Positions 42,168 to 51,068 of a stretch of DNA of 64,000 bases are shown here, one piece after another. A program made the translations under genes and the position numbers. The first letter of the stretch is position 1. Each line of letters starts with the position of its first letter. The DNA comes from Methylobacterium sp. Leaf125 (lineage in GTDB: Bacteria; Pseudomonadota; Alphaproteobacteria; Rhizobiales; Beijerinckiaceae), in NCBI RefSeq assembly GCF_001423085.1, contig NZ_LMNU01000034.1, positions 124,001-188,000 on the forward strand. The letters run 5' to 3'. A model generated the notes under the pieces. The model had not been told where the DNA came from and ran no database searches. It saw only the letters and a list, made by a program, of their open reading frames with translations.

Positions 42168-42881
42168 TCAGCGCGTGACGGGTGGGGGAGCGGCCGGGGC
42201 GGCGGGGGCCGCAGCGGTCACGGTGATGGGTCCGCCGGCCACCAGGGCCGCGTAGACCTCGATGCGCTGGCGCAGGTTCTGCGGCGTCTGCGCATCGGCG
42301 TTGATCTGGTCGAACCAGCGGCCGGCGCCGTCGTAGTCGCCGCGCTTCAGGGCGACGAGGCCGAGCATCTCGCGGGCGGTGTGGCGGAAGGGGCCGTTCG
42401 GCGCGGCGAGGCCCTGGAGCGTCGCCAGGGCGGCGTCGGGCTCCGTGCCGTCGACGCGCAGCAGGGCCGAGCGCAGGCGGGCGAGGTCGCGCAGGCCGGT
42501 GCTCACCTTGGTGTCGTTGGCCAGCGCGTCGTACTCGGCGGCGCCCGCCTTCGGATCGCGCTTGGCGGTCTCGGTGGCGGACCGGAAGCGGGCCAGGAGG
42601 GCGTAGCCGGACGGCGCGTCGCTCTCGATCGCCTCGAAGGCCTTGTCGGCCTCCGCCGACTTGCCCTCGCGGGCCAGGCGGTTGGCGACCTCGAAGCGCT
42701 CGGAGGCGGCCTCGGCGCGCACCCGCTGGTCATGCTGCCAGTAGCGCCAGCCACCGACGGCGGCCACCACGAGGATCGCCAGGGCGATGATCACGCCGCT
42801 GTAGCGGCGCCAGATCTCGGCGACCTGATCGCGGCGATAGTCCTCGTTGACCTCGCGGATGAACTCGTTGTTTTCGGCCAT
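42168..42881 (-). CDS. YfgM-like TPR protein, inner-membrane anchored
   Basis: A 237-residue protein with a short cytoplasmic N-terminus (FIREVNEDYRRDQVAEIWRR), one transmembrane helix (about residues 29-47) and a periplasmic helical domain with tetratricopeptide-like repeats (ERFEVANRLAREGKSAEADK, MLGLVALKRGDYDGAGRWFD). The C-terminus is Pro/Ala-rich. E. coli YfgM interacts with the Sec translocon and periplasmic chaperones. Its partnership with der is conserved. Repeats lie upstream at 42965-43040. Confidence 0.85.
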   Translation of the reverse strand: MAENNEFIREVNEDYRRDQVAEIWRRYSGVIIALAILVVAAVGGWRYWQHDQRVRAEAASERFEVANRLAREGKSAEADKAFEAIESDAPSGYALLARFRSATETAKRDPKAGAAEYDALANDTKVSTGLRDLARLRSALLRVDGTEPDAALATLQGLAAPNGPFRHTAREMLGLVALKRGDYDGAGRWFDQINADAQTPQNLRQRIEVYAALVAGGPITVTAAAPAAPAAPPPVTR

Positions 42882-42964
42882 GTCGTCTCACGCCGATCGG
42901 GAACCGAGCGGCCGCTGCATGAAGAGGAAGGCCTGCGCCTATCACAGGCGCGGGCCGTTGGCGA

Positions 42965-43040
42965 CCGGCTTCGACGCGGCCCGGCCGGCTCACGACGCGG
43001 CGCGACCGGCTTACGACGCGGCGCGCCCCGCCTCGACGCA
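42965..43040. repeat. degenerate 20-22-bp tandem repeat
   Basis: Three and a half units based on CCGGCTTACGACGCGGCGCG begin at 42965, 42985, 43006 and 43028. They fill the leader region between the NnrU-family gene and the YfgM-like gene and would read as DAARPA repeats in the opposite frame, which is not a convincing gene. Confidence 0.8.
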
Positions 43041-43062
43041 GGGCCTCCGGTGCGGATGCGCC

Positions 43063-43671
43063 TCAGGCCTGGCCCGGCCAGGCGGCGACGCCGATCAGGA
43101 GCGGATGCAGGTAGCGGGCGAACGTGAACCAGACCGCGAGCCCGATCACCACCGCCAGGGCGTCGTTGCGCCAGCCGGCCGGCGCGGCGGCCGGGCCGGC
43201 ATGCTGCGCGACCACGGCCCCGGGGGCGAGCGCCCGGCGCTTCGCGCTGATCCGGGCCATGACCGCCCAGGCCAGGAAGCTGCCGAACAGCAGGATGGAG
43301 CCGAGGTCGCCGTTGGCCAGCAGGTGCGCGGTGGCCCAGATCTTCACGGCCAGCAGCATCGGGTGCTTGGCCCTGGCGCGGATGTGGCCCGGCAGGTAGG
43401 CGGAGGCCAGGGCGACGAAGGCCAGGGCGGTCAGGAGCAGGGCCAGGTGGCGGGTCCAGACCGGCGGGTCCCACACGGCGATGTAGCCGGACTGGCGATA
43501 GAGGTGGAAACCGTAGGCGATGAGCACGAGGCCCAGGAGGGAGGACAGGGTGTAGGCGAGCTTGTAGCGGCCCTCGCCGACCTGATCGATCATCCGCGCC
43601 CGCCGCGCCCGCGCCATGGAGAAGGCATGCGTGCCGAGGAAGAGCACGAGCCCAAGGATGAGGAGGAGCAT
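43063..43671 (-). CDS. NnrU-family membrane protein
   Basis: A 202-residue polytopic protein of the NnrU family (named for nitric-oxide-related genes in Rhodobacter; also related to isoprenylcysteine methyltransferase-like membrane proteins). About six hydrophobic segments are visible, with LGTHAFSMARARRARMIDQV, ALASAYLPGHIRARAKHPML and VKIWATAHLLANGDLGS as family blocks. ATG 43671 with GAAGG upstream. No denitrification genes lie nearby, so the usual context is missing and the function here is open. Confidence 0.85.
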   Translation of the reverse strand: MLLLILGLVLFLGTHAFSMARARRARMIDQVGEGRYKLAYTLSSLLGLVLIAYGFHLYRQSGYIAVWDPPVWTRHLALLLTALAFVALASAYLPGHIRARAKHPMLLAVKIWATAHLLANGDLGSILLFGSFLAWAVMARISAKRRALAPGAVVAQHAGPAAAPAGWRNDALAVVIGLAVWFTFARYLHPLLIGVAAWPGQA

Positions 43672-43790
43672 GAAAGGCCTTCGCGGACGGTCGACGGGGA
43701 CATGTGGACAAGGCCGGAATCGGACGCGTGCGCACAATCCAACTGTAACGGTTCAAAACGCAAACTGCGGCCGATGTCCAGGCACACCCG

Positions 43791-44975
43791 ATGACGCGCC
43801 CCCTTCACCTCGCGGCCCGGCTCCTGCTCGGTCTCGTCGGCCTCGCCGGCCCGGCCCGGGCGGCGCCCGAGCCGCCGCTCTCCGCCCTGACCCTGGTCGG
43901 CCCCCCGGTGGTGATGTTCAAGGCGGGGCGCGACGCCTGCGACGGGGTCGACGTCCCCGACGCCTCGGCCCGGGCCTTCCGCGAGGCCTCCAGGTCCGTC
44001 GCCCTGTTCGGCATGCATTACCGGAACCGCGCCTTTCGCGGCCCCCGCCTGGACGCCCTGAAACTGGACTGCGCGGTGGTCCTCGAATCCGGCGGCAAGG
44101 CCGATCCGGCCGCCTACGACGACGCCTCGTGGATCACCGCGACCTGGACCGAGGACGGCCGTGCCGTCGCCGCCCTGGTCCACCACGAGTACCGGGCCAA
44201 CGAGCACCCGGGCCGCTGCCGCGCCAAGGACTACATAGCCTGCTGGTACAACAGCGTGGTGGCGGCCGCCTCGACCGATGGCGGACGCAGCTTCCACCGC
44301 GCGGTGCCGCCGGTGGTCGTGGCCGGCGCGCCCTTCCGCCAGGAGGTCGGGCAGGGCAGCCATCGCGGCTTCTTCAATCCGTCCAACATCGTCTCGGACG
44401 GGACCTGGCGCTACTTTCTCGCTTCCACCACGGGCTGGACCCTGCCGGGCAGCGATCAAGCCGCGGGCGTCTGCCTGTTCCGCACCCGCGATCCCGCCGA
44501 CCCGACGAGCTGGCGCGCCTGGACCGGCGCGGGCTACACGGCGGCCTTCCCGGATCCGTACGCGAAGCCCGTGAAGGCCGCGGCGACCTGTGCGCCCGTG
44601 GCGCCGTTCCCGACCCCCGTCGGCGCCGTCGTGCGCCACCGGGGCAGCGGCGCCTGGATCGCGGTCTTCATGGCCAAGGCGGGCGCGGGCTTTCCGCAAT
44701 CCGGCTTCTACTGGACCACCTCCCGCGACCTCCTGGCCTGGGACAGCCCGCGCCTCCTCCTGGCCGGCGCCACCCTGTACGACGATCCCTGCCACGCGCC
44801 CGACGGGCTGATCGCCTATCCGTCCCTGCTCGATCCCGACGCCCGGGGCCGCAACTTCGACGACACCGGCGACACGGCCTTCCTCACCTACGTGACCCTG
44901 CGCACCGAGGGCTGCCGCATCACCTCCGACCGCGACCTCCTCCGGCGCAATCTCGCGATCAAGGTGTGGCCGTGA
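43791..44975 (+). CDS. secreted Asp-box (BNR-like) beta-propeller protein
   Basis: A 394-residue exported protein. The signal peptide ends near ARA (residue 24). STDGGRSFHRAV is an Asp-box of the sialidase/BNR type, and TTSRDLLAWDSP is a weaker second one. Eight cysteines spread through the mature chain suggest disulfides in the periplasm. GFFNPSNIV and YDDPCHAPDGLIAYPSLLD resemble substrate-side loops of five-bladed glycosidase propellers, but I cannot assign a family or activity. Its 3' end overlaps the converging LysR gene by 17 bp. Confidence 0.75.
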   Translation: MTRPLHLAARLLLGLVGLAGPARAAPEPPLSALTLVGPPVVMFKAGRDACDGVDVPDASARAFREASRSVALFGMHYRNRAFRGPRLDALKLDCAVVLESGGKADPAAYDDASWITATWTEDGRAVAALVHHEYRANEHPGRCRAKDYIACWYNSVVAAASTDGGRSFHRAVPPVVVAGAPFRQEVGQGSHRGFFNPSNIVSDGTWRYFLASTTGWTLPGSDQAAGVCLFRTRDPADPTSWRAWTGAGYTAAFPDPYAKPVKAAATCAPVAPFPTPVGAVVRHRGSGAWIAVFMAKAGAGFPQSGFYWTTSRDLLAWDSPRLLLAGATLYDDPCHAPDGLIAYPSLLDPDARGRNFDDTGDTAFLTYVTLRTEGCRITSDRDLLRRNLAIKVWP

Positions 44976-45870
44976 GCCCGGTCTCCGGCCGCCGCACGAG
45001 GTCGATGAAGGCCTGCAACGGCGGGGGGATCTGACGCCGGCCGGCGTAGTACAGGAACAGCCCGGGAAAGCTCGGGCACCACTCGGGCATCAGGCGGATC
45101 AGCCGCCCGGACGCCAGGTGATCGCCGACGCTGTCCTGGAAGACCAGGCCGAGGCCGAGGCCCGCCAGGGCCGCCTCGACGATCATCTCCTGGTCGTTGA
45201 CGGTGAGCGGGCCGTCGACGGACACTGCCACCGCCCGTCCGTCCTTCTCGAGTTCCCAGCGATACACCGCACCGCCGGGAAAGCGCTGCCCGATGCAGAG
45301 GTGCTCCACGAGATCGGCCGGGCTCTCGGGCCGCGGCCGCCCGGCCAGGTAGGCGGGGGCGCCCACCAGGGCGAAGCGCTGGGGCCCCCCGAGCGGCACC
45401 GCGATCATGTCGCCGGCGAGGTGCTCGCCGAATCGGACGCCCGCATCGAAGCCGGCGGCCACCACGTCGGTGAGCGCATCGTCCGCCGCCACCTCGACGC
45501 GGACCCCGGGATATCGGGCGAGGTAGCGCGCCACCAGCGGCATCAGGACGAGGCGGCAAGCCGAGCGCGGCGCGTTGATGCGCAGGGCGCCCCCGAGGGT
45601 GGCGCGGAACGCGCCCGCGGCTCCGACCGCCGCGGCGATCTCGGTGAGGGCCGGCGCGATCCGGGCGAGCAGGGCCGCGCCCGCCTCCGTCGGCGCGACG
45701 CTGCGGGTGGTCCGGTGGAGCAGACGCACCCCCATCCGAGTCTCCAGGCCCCGCAGGGCATGGCTCAGCGCGGAGGTGGACACCCCGAGCTCGCGCGCGG
45801 CCCGGCGAAAGCTGCCGCTCTGGGCAATCGCTGCGAACGCCGCCAGATCCGCCAGATCGCCACGCCGCAT
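44959..45870 (-). CDS. LysR-family transcriptional regulator
   Basis: A 303-residue LysR regulator. The winged HTH (about residues 1-60) reads DLAAFAAIAQSGSFRRAARE, then LGVSTSALSHALRGLETRMG, with LLHRTTRSVAPTEAG; a periplasmic-binding-like effector domain follows. ATG 45870 gives the standard length. It is divergent from an aldo/keto reductase gene across 100 bp that contain a clear inverted repeat, so that gene is its likely target. The effector is unknown. Confidence 0.92.
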   Translation of the reverse strand: MRRGDLADLAAFAAIAQSGSFRRAARELGVSTSALSHALRGLETRMGVRLLHRTTRSVAPTEAGAALLARIAPALTEIAAAVGAAGAFRATLGGALRINAPRSACRLVLMPLVARYLARYPGVRVEVAADDALTDVVAAGFDAGVRFGEHLAGDMIAVPLGGPQRFALVGAPAYLAGRPRPESPADLVEHLCIGQRFPGGAVYRWELEKDGRAVAVSVDGPLTVNDQEMIVEAALAGLGLGLVFQDSVGDHLASGRLIRLMPEWCPSFPGLFLYYAGRRQIPPPLQAFIDLVRRPETGLTATP

Positions 45871-45881
45871 TGATGCGCCCC

Positions 45882-45910
45882 GCTCAACGGTTCGTCCCGG
45901 AGTGTTGAGC
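45882..45910. promoter_or_regulatory. LysR-type binding dyad
   Basis: GCTCAAC (45882-45888) and GTTGAGC (45904-45910) form a perfect seven-base dyad with a 15-base spacer between the divergent LysR and aldo/keto reductase genes. LysR recognition sites are imperfect dyads of this kind with a T-N11-A core. Confidence 0.7.
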
Positions 45911-45970
45911 TTATCGCCGATCCGGCGCCGTGGCACACCGGGGCGACGAACCCCGAACCCAGGCAGCGCG

Positions 45971-46969
45971 ATGCGACAGCAGCCCCTCGGCCAGACCGGC
46001 CTCACCGTCTCCGTCCCCGGCCTCGGCTGCATGGGAATGTCCGAATTCTACGGGCCGGCCGATGAGGCGGAGTCCCTCGACACCCTCGCGGCGGCCCTCG
46101 ACCTCGGCTACGACTTCCTCGACACCGCCGACACCTACGGCCTGGGCCACAACGAGACCCTGCTCGGCCGCTTCCTCAAGGGCCGCCGCGACCGCGTCGT
46201 GCTTGCCACCAAGTTCGGCATCGTCCGTCCCTCCAACAGCCCGGACGACAGCGCGAAGCGGCGGATCGACAACACGCCGGCCTATCTGACCGCAGCTTGC
46301 GAAGCCTCGCTGACCCGGCTCGGGGTCGAGACCATCGATCTCTACTACTGCCACCGCCGCAACCCGGAGACCCCGCTCGCCGAGATGATCGGCGCGATGG
46401 CCCGCCTGGTGGACCAGGGCAAGGTCCGCGCGCTCGGCCTGTCCGAGGTCTCGCCGGACACCCTGCGGGCCGCCCATGCGATTCACCCGATCGCGGCGGT
46501 CCAGAGCGAGTATTCCCTCTGGAGCCGGACGCCCGAGGACTCGATGCTGCAGACCTGCCGCGACCTCGACGTCACCTTCGTGGCATACGCACCGCTCGGA
46601 CGCGGCTTCCTCACCGGGAGCCTCGATCCGGCGCAGCTCGCCGCCGACGATTTCCGCCGGGGCAACCCGCGCTTCCAGGCCGATGCCCTCGCGCGGAACC
46701 AGCGCCTGCTCGACGGTCTCGGCGCCATCGCGGCCGCGCGCGGTGCCAGTCCGGGCCAGATCGCCCTCGCCTGGCTCGTCGACAAGGCACCGAACGTGGT
46801 GCCGATCCCGGGCACGCGGCGGGTGGCACGCCTCGCCGAGAACGCCGCGGCCATGGACCTCATCCTCACCCCCGGCGAGATCGCCGAGCTCGATCGACTG
46901 TTCCGCCCGGGCGCCGTCGCGGGCGCCCGCTATGCCGAAGGGGGAACCGCCGGCATCGAGACGCTGTGA
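45971..46969 (+). CDS. aldo/keto reductase
   Basis: A 332-residue NADP(H)-linked aldo/keto reductase. The TIM-barrel markers are LGLGCMGMSEFYGP-like GLGCMGMSEFYG, FLDTADTYGLGHNE with the catalytic Asp and Tyr, VLATKFG with the lysine, LYYCHRRNP with the histidine region, and the C-terminal cofactor block VVPIPGTRRVARLAEN. Close relatives reduce sugars or aldehydes, sometimes pyridoxal; the substrate is not given by sequence. It is likely under control of the divergent LysR protein. Confidence 0.92.
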   Translation: MRQQPLGQTGLTVSVPGLGCMGMSEFYGPADEAESLDTLAAALDLGYDFLDTADTYGLGHNETLLGRFLKGRRDRVVLATKFGIVRPSNSPDDSAKRRIDNTPAYLTAACEASLTRLGVETIDLYYCHRRNPETPLAEMIGAMARLVDQGKVRALGLSEVSPDTLRAAHAIHPIAAVQSEYSLWSRTPEDSMLQTCRDLDVTFVAYAPLGRGFLTGSLDPAQLAADDFRRGNPRFQADALARNQRLLDGLGAIAAARGASPGQIALAWLVDKAPNVVPIPGTRRVARLAENAAAMDLILTPGEIAELDRLFRPGAVAGARYAEGGTAGIETL

Positions 46970-46978
46970 CGCCCTCGC

Positions 46979-49555
46979 TCAGAACTGCCGCAGATACGGC
47001 GCCGGCTTCTGGCCGAGGATGCGCCAGGTTCCGGCGAGGCCCAGGATGATGGCGAAGGCGACCGCGAGGCCCGCCGCCAGGATCGCCCCCGACAGGTCGA
47101 GGGTGAAGTCGAGCTTCATCACCCGGGTGACGATGACCCAGGCCGCGAGGGTCCCGGCGGCGAGCCCGAAGATCGCCGTGGCGAGGCCGAGGGCGCCGTA
47201 TTCCAGGGTGTAGGCGGCCAGCAGCCGACCCCGCGTCGCGCCCAGGGTCTTGAGCACGACCGCGTCGTAGAGCCGGGCGCGGTGACCGGCGGCGAGTGCT
47301 CCAGCCAGCACGAACAGGCTCGCCACCACGGCGATGCCGCTGGCGCCCCGAATGGCCAGGACCAGCTTGGAGACGATGTCGCTCACGGCCTCGAGCGCCT
47401 CCTTCACCCGCACGCTGGTGACCGACGGGTAGGTCCGGGCCACGTCCCGAAGGATCGCGGCTTCGGCCTTGGCGTCGGGGCCGTTCGGCAGGGTCAGGGT
47501 CGCCAGATCGGAATGCGGCGCCCCCCGGAAGGTCCCAGGCGAGAACACCATGACGAAGTTGATGCCGAGTGAGCGCCACTCGACCTTGCGCAGGTTGGCG
47601 ATCCTGGCCGTCAGCGTCCGCCCCAGGACATTGACGCTCACGCTGCTGCCGACGGCGAGGTTCAGCTTACCCGCCAGTTCGGCATCGAAGGACACGAGCG
47701 GCGTCCGTGCTTCCTCGGCGGTCCACCAGTGACCGGAAACCAACGATGAGCCTTCCGGGAGGTCGTCGGCATAGGTGATGCCGCGGTCGCCATCGAGCAC
47801 CCAGGCGGCATCCTCGGGCGCCTTGATCTCGCCGGCCGGAACGCCGTTCAGGGCCGTGATCCGCCCGCGCATCATCGGAACGCGCTCGATTTTTGCGCCC
47901 GGCGAAAGCCCGCCGAGGAAGGAATGGAAAGCATCCGCGTCGCTCGAGGGGATGTCGAGGAAGAACAGGTTCGGCGCCTTGGCGGGCAGGGAATTCGTCA
48001 AGGTTCGCCGCACATTGGCGTCGATGAGGCTCAGCGTGACGAGCAAGGTCACGCCCAGGCCGAGGGAGAGGACGATCGCGGGGGTGAGCGCCCCTGGCCG
48101 ATGCAGGTTCGCCAGGGCCATGCGGGGGGCCGCCATGCGTGGACGCGGGAGGCGTCGCGCCACCGCCATGAGGCCGAGGGCGACGAGGCGCAGCAGCCCG
48201 AAGGCGAGTCCGGCGGCGACGATGAAGATGAGCGCCAGGCGCCGGTCGAAGGCGGTGACCAGCGCCAGCCCGACCAATCCCGCGAGGGCGGCCGCCAGGA
48301 TCAGGCGATAACGCAGACGAGTGCGGGCGGAGCCCGGATCGACCACGTCTCGGAACAGGCCCGAGACGGGGATGTCATGGGCGCGCCCCAGGGGCAGGAT
48401 GGCGAAGGCGAGCGCCGTCAGGAAGCCGTAAGCCGCTGCAAGGGCCAGCTCGCCGGGCGCGATAGTCGGATTCAGCGGCAGCGGCAGGGCATCGTGGAAC
48501 AGGGCGTCGAGGCCGAAGGGCAGGAGCGCCCCCACTGCGAGGCCGATCGCGATCCCGAGGCCTGCGATCAGGAGGACCTGGGTGAGGTAGAGGACCACCA
48601 CCTGCCCACCCGGCGCGCCGACACTCTTCAGGGTGGCGATGGAGCCGCGCTTTCGCTCGACGAAGGCCGCTACCGCGTTGGCGACCCCGACGCCGCCGAC
48701 GATCAATGCTGTGAGGCCGACGAGGGTCAGGAACTGCGTGAAGCGCTCGATGCTCTTGGCGAAGCGCGGATCGGCGTTGGTGCGCGCCCGCATCTCCCAG
48801 CCCGCATCCGGCGCGGCCTTGGCGATGGCGGCGGCGCGCGTCTCAAGGCCGGCATCTCCGGCACCGGGGATCTGCAGGCGGTAGCTCCAGCGGTTGAGGC
48901 TGCCCGGCCGGATCAGGCCCGAGGCGGCCAGCGCCTCGTGCGTGATCAGCACCCGAGGGCCGAAGCCGATGCCGTTGGCGATGCGATCGGGCTCCGACAC
49001 CAGGGTGGCGCGGATGACGAACGGCTTGCCCGCAATGGTGATCCGGTCCCCGACCTTCAGATCGAGGCGGGTGAGCAGGGCCGGATCCGCTACCGCGCCG
49101 GCAGCGCCTTCGCGTTCGGACAGGAGATCGGCCAGGGGTTCGGCGGGATCGGTGACGAGTTCGCCGGTGGTGGGGTAGTCGGCGCCCACCGCCTTCAGCT
49201 CGACCAGGGCCGCACCGGTCTCGCCGGCAACGGCCATCGCACGGAGCGTGGTCACCACAGAGACGCGCCCTTGGGCGTCGAGGGCCGCGCGCTCCTGGGG
49301 CGTCGCCTCCCGGTTGATCAGGCTGTAGGTGAGATCGCCGCCGAGGATGCGCGCGCCCTCCCGCCCGAGACCATCGGTGAGCGAGCGCGAGATCGAGGCG
49401 ACGCCGGCGATGGCCGCGACGCCGAGGGCGATACAGGCGAGGAACACGGTGAAGCCCGCCAGGCCGCCGCGCAATTCGCGAAGCGCGAGGCGCAGGGTGA
49501 GCGGAACACGCCAACGTGAGGAACGTGCGCTCGGCTTGGGAAGGGTGCCATGCAT
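46979..49555 (-). CDS. FtsX-type ABC transporter permease (YbbP-like)
   Basis: An 858-residue permease with the double FtsX layout of YbbP: a first transmembrane helix near residues 33-55, a large periplasmic domain, three helices around 270-390, a middle hydrophobic pair, a second periplasmic domain, and three final helices (about 740-845). LVGLTALIVGGVGVANAVAAFVERKR is the family signature, cited in part. With its ATPase 4 bp upstream and a TesA-like esterase divergent from it, the set reproduces the E. coli ybbP-ybbA-tesA neighbourhood. Suggested roles concern lipoprotein or lysophospholipid export. Confidence 0.9.
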   Translation of the reverse strand: MHGTLPKPSARSSRWRVPLTLRLALRELRGGLAGFTVFLACIALGVAAIAGVASISRSLTDGLGREGARILGGDLTYSLINREATPQERAALDAQGRVSVVTTLRAMAVAGETGAALVELKAVGADYPTTGELVTDPAEPLADLLSEREGAAGAVADPALLTRLDLKVGDRITIAGKPFVIRATLVSEPDRIANGIGFGPRVLITHEALAASGLIRPGSLNRWSYRLQIPGAGDAGLETRAAAIAKAAPDAGWEMRARTNADPRFAKSIERFTQFLTLVGLTALIVGGVGVANAVAAFVERKRGSIATLKSVGAPGGQVVVLYLTQVLLIAGLGIAIGLAVGALLPFGLDALFHDALPLPLNPTIAPGELALAAAYGFLTALAFAILPLGRAHDIPVSGLFRDVVDPGSARTRLRYRLILAAALAGLVGLALVTAFDRRLALIFIVAAGLAFGLLRLVALGLMAVARRLPRPRMAAPRMALANLHRPGALTPAIVLSLGLGVTLLVTLSLIDANVRRTLTNSLPAKAPNLFFLDIPSSDADAFHSFLGGLSPGAKIERVPMMRGRITALNGVPAGEIKAPEDAAWVLDGDRGITYADDLPEGSSLVSGHWWTAEEARTPLVSFDAELAGKLNLAVGSSVSVNVLGRTLTARIANLRKVEWRSLGINFVMVFSPGTFRGAPHSDLATLTLPNGPDAKAEAAILRDVARTYPSVTSVRVKEALEAVSDIVSKLVLAIRGASGIAVVASLFVLAGALAAGHRARLYDAVVLKTLGATRGRLLAAYTLEYGALGLATAIFGLAAGTLAAWVIVTRVMKLDFTLDLSGAILAAGLAVAFAIILGLAGTWRILGQKPAPYLRQF

Positions 49556-49559
49556 CGGA

Positions 49560-50273
49560 TCAGGCCTGGACCGGCACCGGTGCTTCCACCCGGCCGGAGC
49601 GGAGCCGAACCGTGCGATCGCAGAGGCGTGCGAGCCCGGGGTCGTGCGTGACGAGGACGAGGGTCGCGCCGCGGTCGCGCTTCAGGGCGAAGAGCAGGTC
49701 GACGATCTGACGGCCGGTCGCCTCATCCAAGTTGCCCGTCGGCTCGTCGGCCACCAGAATTGCGGGATCCGGTGCGATAGCCCGCGCAATGGCGACGCGC
49801 TGCTGCTCGCCGCCCGAGAGCTGGGCCGGATAGTGATGCAGGCGGTGGCCGAGGCCGACCGCCTCCAGTTCGACCTGTGCCCGGCGGTGCGCATCGGGCT
49901 GGTCGGCGAGTTCGAGGGGCAGCGCCACGTTCTCCAGGGCGGTCATCGTCGGGACGAGATGAAAAGCCTGGAACACGATACCGATGCGGCGCCCGCGGAA
50001 GCGCGCCAAGGCATCCTCGTCGAGACTTCCGAGATCGGTGCCCTCGACGACGATGCGCCCGGAATCGGGCCGCTCCAGGCCCGCCATGACCATCAGCAGC
50101 GTCGATTTGCCGGAGCCGGAGGGACCGACAAGCCCCACCGCCTCGCCCGGCGCCACATCGAGAGAAATGCCGCGCAGGACATGGACGCGAGCGGCCCCGC
50201 GACCGAGGCTGAGGTCGATATCGGAGAGAGCGATGGTCTGCGCCGTCGGCGCGGAGGGGTTGTCGGACTTCAA
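49560..50273 (-). CDS. ABC transporter ATP-binding protein (YbbA-like)
   Basis: The ATPase partner of the FtsX-type permease, of the LolD/MacB group. Walker A is GPSGSGKSTLL, the Q-loop is IVFQAFHLVPTMTALENVALP, the signature is LSGGEQQRVAIARA, Walker B is ILVADEPTGNLDE and the switch histidine is in VLVTHD. I place the start at a TTG (50273), giving 237 residues like other YbbA proteins; a GTG at 50372 would add 33 residues without family resemblance. Neither has a good ribosome binding site. Confidence 0.9.
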   Translation of the reverse strand: MKSDNPSAPTAQTIALSDIDLSLGRGAARVHVLRGISLDVAPGEAVGLVGPSGSGKSTLLMVMAGLERPDSGRIVVEGTDLGSLDEDALARFRGRRIGIVFQAFHLVPTMTALENVALPLELADQPDAHRRAQVELEAVGLGHRLHHYPAQLSGGEQQRVAIARAIAPDPAILVADEPTGNLDEATGRQIVDLLFALKRDRGATLVLVTHDPGLARLCDRTVRLRSGRVEAPVPVQA

Positions 50274-50383
50274 CGGGCGACCGATCTGTGAGCAGTTGGC
50301 GTCAACGTGACCGCCGGCAAGGTGGATGCAAGGGTCGGGGTTGTGATCGAATGGGTCTGTGTGGAGTCTCACGCCTCACCGAT

Positions 50384-51064
50384 ATGGTCCGCAAGAGGGC
50401 AGTGCACCATGCCGGCCTCGGCCTCGTCGCTCTGATGACGCTCTTTGCCGCACTGGGACTCGGCACCCTTCCGTCGAACGCGACACCGGACGCGTCGCCG
50501 GTGAAGCTGGTCGCCTTCGGCGACAGCCTGACCGCTGGGTATCGCCTCCCCACGAATGCGGCCTTCCCGACGGTACTGGAACGGGCCCTGAAGGCCCGCG
50601 GACGCGCGGTTACGGTGGCGAATGCCGGGGTCTCGGGCGACACCACCACGGGCGGCCTCGATCGCCTCGACTGGTCGATCCCGGACGGAACAGACGGCGT
50701 CATCCTCGAACTCGGCGCCAACGACATGCTGCGCGGCACCGACCCGTCTGTGACTCGCAAGGCTCTCGATGCGATGATTGCGCGCCTCAAGGCACGCGGC
50801 ATCCCGGTGCTTCTCGCGGGGATGAAGGCCTCCCCCAACCTGGGACCGGACTACGCAACGCGCTTCGACGCAATTTACCCGGATCTGGCCAAGCGCTACG
50901 ATCTCGTCCTCTACCCGTTCTTCCTCGACGGCATCATCGGCGACCGGCAGGCTCACCTGGACGACGGTTTGCATCCGAACACCCGCGGCGTGGAGACCAT
51001 TGTGGCCGGCATCTTGCCGACCGTCGAGACCTTTCTCGACCGCATCAAGCCGCAGGCGCGCTGA
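50384..51064 (+). CDS. TesA-like SGNH esterase/lysophospholipase, exported
   Basis: A 226-residue secreted arylesterase of the TesA group. A basic start and hydrophobic stretch (residues 10-30) act as the signal peptide. Block I is FGDSLTAGY with nucleophile Ser48, block III is LGANDMLRG, and block V is DGLHPNTRG with Asp and His near the C-terminus. ATG at 50384 is chosen because the signal peptide begins there. It is divergent from the ybbAP-like genes, as tesA is in E. coli. thpR follows after 4 bp. Confidence 0.9.
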   Translation: MVRKRAVHHAGLGLVALMTLFAALGLGTLPSNATPDASPVKLVAFGDSLTAGYRLPTNAAFPTVLERALKARGRAVTVANAGVSGDTTTGGLDRLDWSIPDGTDGVILELGANDMLRGTDPSVTRKALDAMIARLKARGIPVLLAGMKASPNLGPDYATRFDAIYPDLAKRYDLVLYPFFLDGIIGDRQAHLDDGLHPNTRGVETIVAGILPTVETFLDRIKPQAR

Positions 51065-51068
51065 ACCC

